In this document: positions 63,124 through 64,000 of the stretch, in pieces
How the letters are laid out: each line of letters begins with the position of its first letter
Position numbering within the stretch: position 1 is the stretch's first letter
DNA from: Bacillota bacterium
GTDB taxonomy: Bacteria > Bacillota > Clostridia > Lachnospirales > Lachnospiraceae
Direction of reading: 5' to 3'
Assembly: GCA_023663285.1 (NCBI GenBank)
Contig: JAMPHT010000009.1
Location: 1-64,000 of the forward strand
DNA length: 64,000 nt
Made by a program: the position numbers and the translations under genes
The notes under the pieces: generated by a model
Seen by the model: only the letters and a program-made list of their open reading frames with translations
Databases searched by the model: none
What the model was told of the DNA's origin: nothing

Positions 63124-64000
63124 CTATTCCTTGATCTCCTTCGGATCATATCCAAAATTTTTCAGAAGATAATCGCTGTCTCTCCAGTCCTTTTTCACCT
63201 TTACCCAAAGCTTAAGATTGACCTGCATCTCCAACAGCTCCTCGATCTCCGGCCTTGCGGCGGAACCGATTTTTTTAAGCATTGCGCCGCCTTTTCCGAT
63301 AATGATCCCCTTGTGGGACTCTCTTTCACATACGATGGTGGCTTCAATATGGCAGATCTTTCCTCTTTCCTTCATGCTCTCCACCATCACTGCCACACCG
63401 TGGGGAATTTCCTCCTGCAGCAGGCGCAGTGCCTTCTCCCGAACCAGCTCCGCCACGATCTGCCGCATGGGCTGATCCGTAATGGTATCTTCGTCATAAA
63501 ATGCCGGTCCATATGGCAGATATTTGAAAATGCACTGCACCAGTTCCTCCGTATTGCTCCCTTTCAGGGCAGAGACAGGCACGATCTCCTGAAAGTCCAG
63601 TTCCCCGCGGTAGGTATCTATAAAAGAAAAAATTTCCTCCTTCTTTACGGTATCCGTCTTGTTGATAACCAAAATAACGGGTGTTTTTGTTTTTTTCAGC
63701 TGTTCTATGATATGACGCTCCCCCGCGCCGATATAATTGGTAGGCTCCACCAGCCAGAGCACCACATCCACATCCGCCAGGGTACGCTCCGCCACATTCA
63801 CCATATAATCTCCCAGTTTATTCTTTGACTTATGTATGCCGGGTGTATCTAAGAACACGATCTGCCCCTCCTGCCTGGTAAGCACCGTCTGAATACGGTT
63901 CCTGGTGGTCTGGGGCTTGCTGGAGGTGATCGCTATTTTTTGCCCGATAAGCCGGTTCATCAATGTGGACTTTCCCACATTGGGCCTTCCGATCAAAGCT
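63124..64000 (-). CDS. era: GTPase Era, C-terminal part (start outside window)
   Basis: The visible 292 codons hold nearly the whole protein: GRPNVGKSTLMN (G1), TTRNRI (G2), DTPGIH (G3), NKTD (G4) and SALKG (G5). The KH RNA-binding domain follows, with GIIIGKGGAMLKKIG. Era assists 16S rRNA maturation and 30S assembly. The start codon lies beyond base 64000. Confidence 0.95.
   Translation of the reverse strand, partial: ALIGRPNVGKSTLMNRLIGQKIAITSSKPQTTRNRIQTVLTRQEGQIVFLDTPGIHKSKNKLGDYMVNVAERTLADVDVVLWLVEPTNYIGAGERHIIEQLKKTKTPVILVINKTDTVKKEEIFSFIDTYRGELDFQEIVPVSALKGSNTEELVQCIFKYLPYGPAFYDEDTITDQPMRQIVAELVREKALRLLQEEIPHGVAVMVESMKERGKICHIEATIVCERESHKGIIIGKGGAMLKKIGSAARPEIEELLEMQVNLKLWVKVKKDWRDSDYLLKNFGYDPKEIKE

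Overview
The window looks like chromosomal DNA of a strictly anaerobic Firmicute of the Lachnospiraceae type. Several signs agree: an Rnf complex in the clostridial order C-D-G-E-A-B, a biotin-dependent sodium-pumping decarboxylase operon, an alpha2-type glycyl-tRNA synthetase, scpA-scpB, era-yqzL-recO, and the neighbouring pair ispH-rpsA. I cannot name a species. Almost every gene is on the minus strand; only three convincing genes are on the plus strand (7005-8045, 17879-18706, 25116-26219). I recognised no tRNA, rRNA, CRISPR array or complete insertion sequence.

Layout from left to right. 1-3031: the start of an Rpn-type nuclease gene cut by the window edge, a secreted repeat protein, and a TPR protein ending in a NucS-like nuclease domain. 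3110-8045: a GH115 alpha-glucuronidase and a divergent lipoprotein, separated by a large stem-loop. 8100-16723: aminopeptidase P, deoC, ATP-type PEP carboxykinase, threonine synthase, and a TelA/XpaC pair. 16911-19851: a SleB-like wall hydrolase, an AP2/HNH-like protein and a GH25 lysozyme. 19848-24909: rnfCDGEAB, with the GH25 gene translationally coupled to its end. 25116-33081: an exonuclease, then baiN-like oxidoreductase, cmk, ispH, rpsA and cheR in one transcription unit, then RpiR and TetR regulators. 33307-40831: a seven-gene envelope operon (transglutaminase, amino-acid racemase, adenylation enzyme, carrier, MBOAT transferase, SGNH protein, lipoprotein) resembling a rearranged dlt operon. 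41018-46730: a transcarboxylase/sodium-pump operon. 46881-52277: two D,D-carboxypeptidases, scpAB, a phosphoesterase and rpsU. 52459-64000: alaS, an HscC-type Hsp70 with a TPR J-like partner, glyS, a lipoprotein, recO, yqzL and era.

The genes suggest a fermentative gut-type bacterium. It makes ion gradients from ferredoxin (Rnf) and from decarboxylation (the OadB-type pump), interconverts C3 and C4 acids (PEP carboxykinase, carboxyltransferases), and invests heavily in wall remodelling.

The most unusual content is between genes. At least four copies of a structured element (9981-10209, 17589-17784, 31345-31468, 61426-61575) share linkers and a series of stems whose paired bases change together between copies. 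All four have the same orientation, and in three of them the element begins exactly at the end of the upstream gene. A different element, three tandem units of about 122 bp that also show compensatory changes, fills the gap inside the sodium-pump operon (42477-42832). A third, a 133-bp nested stem-loop, lies at 6735-6867. I do not recognise any of the three. Several housekeeping enzymes also carry short in-frame repeat insertions (ispH, the baiN-like gene, GH115, alaS).
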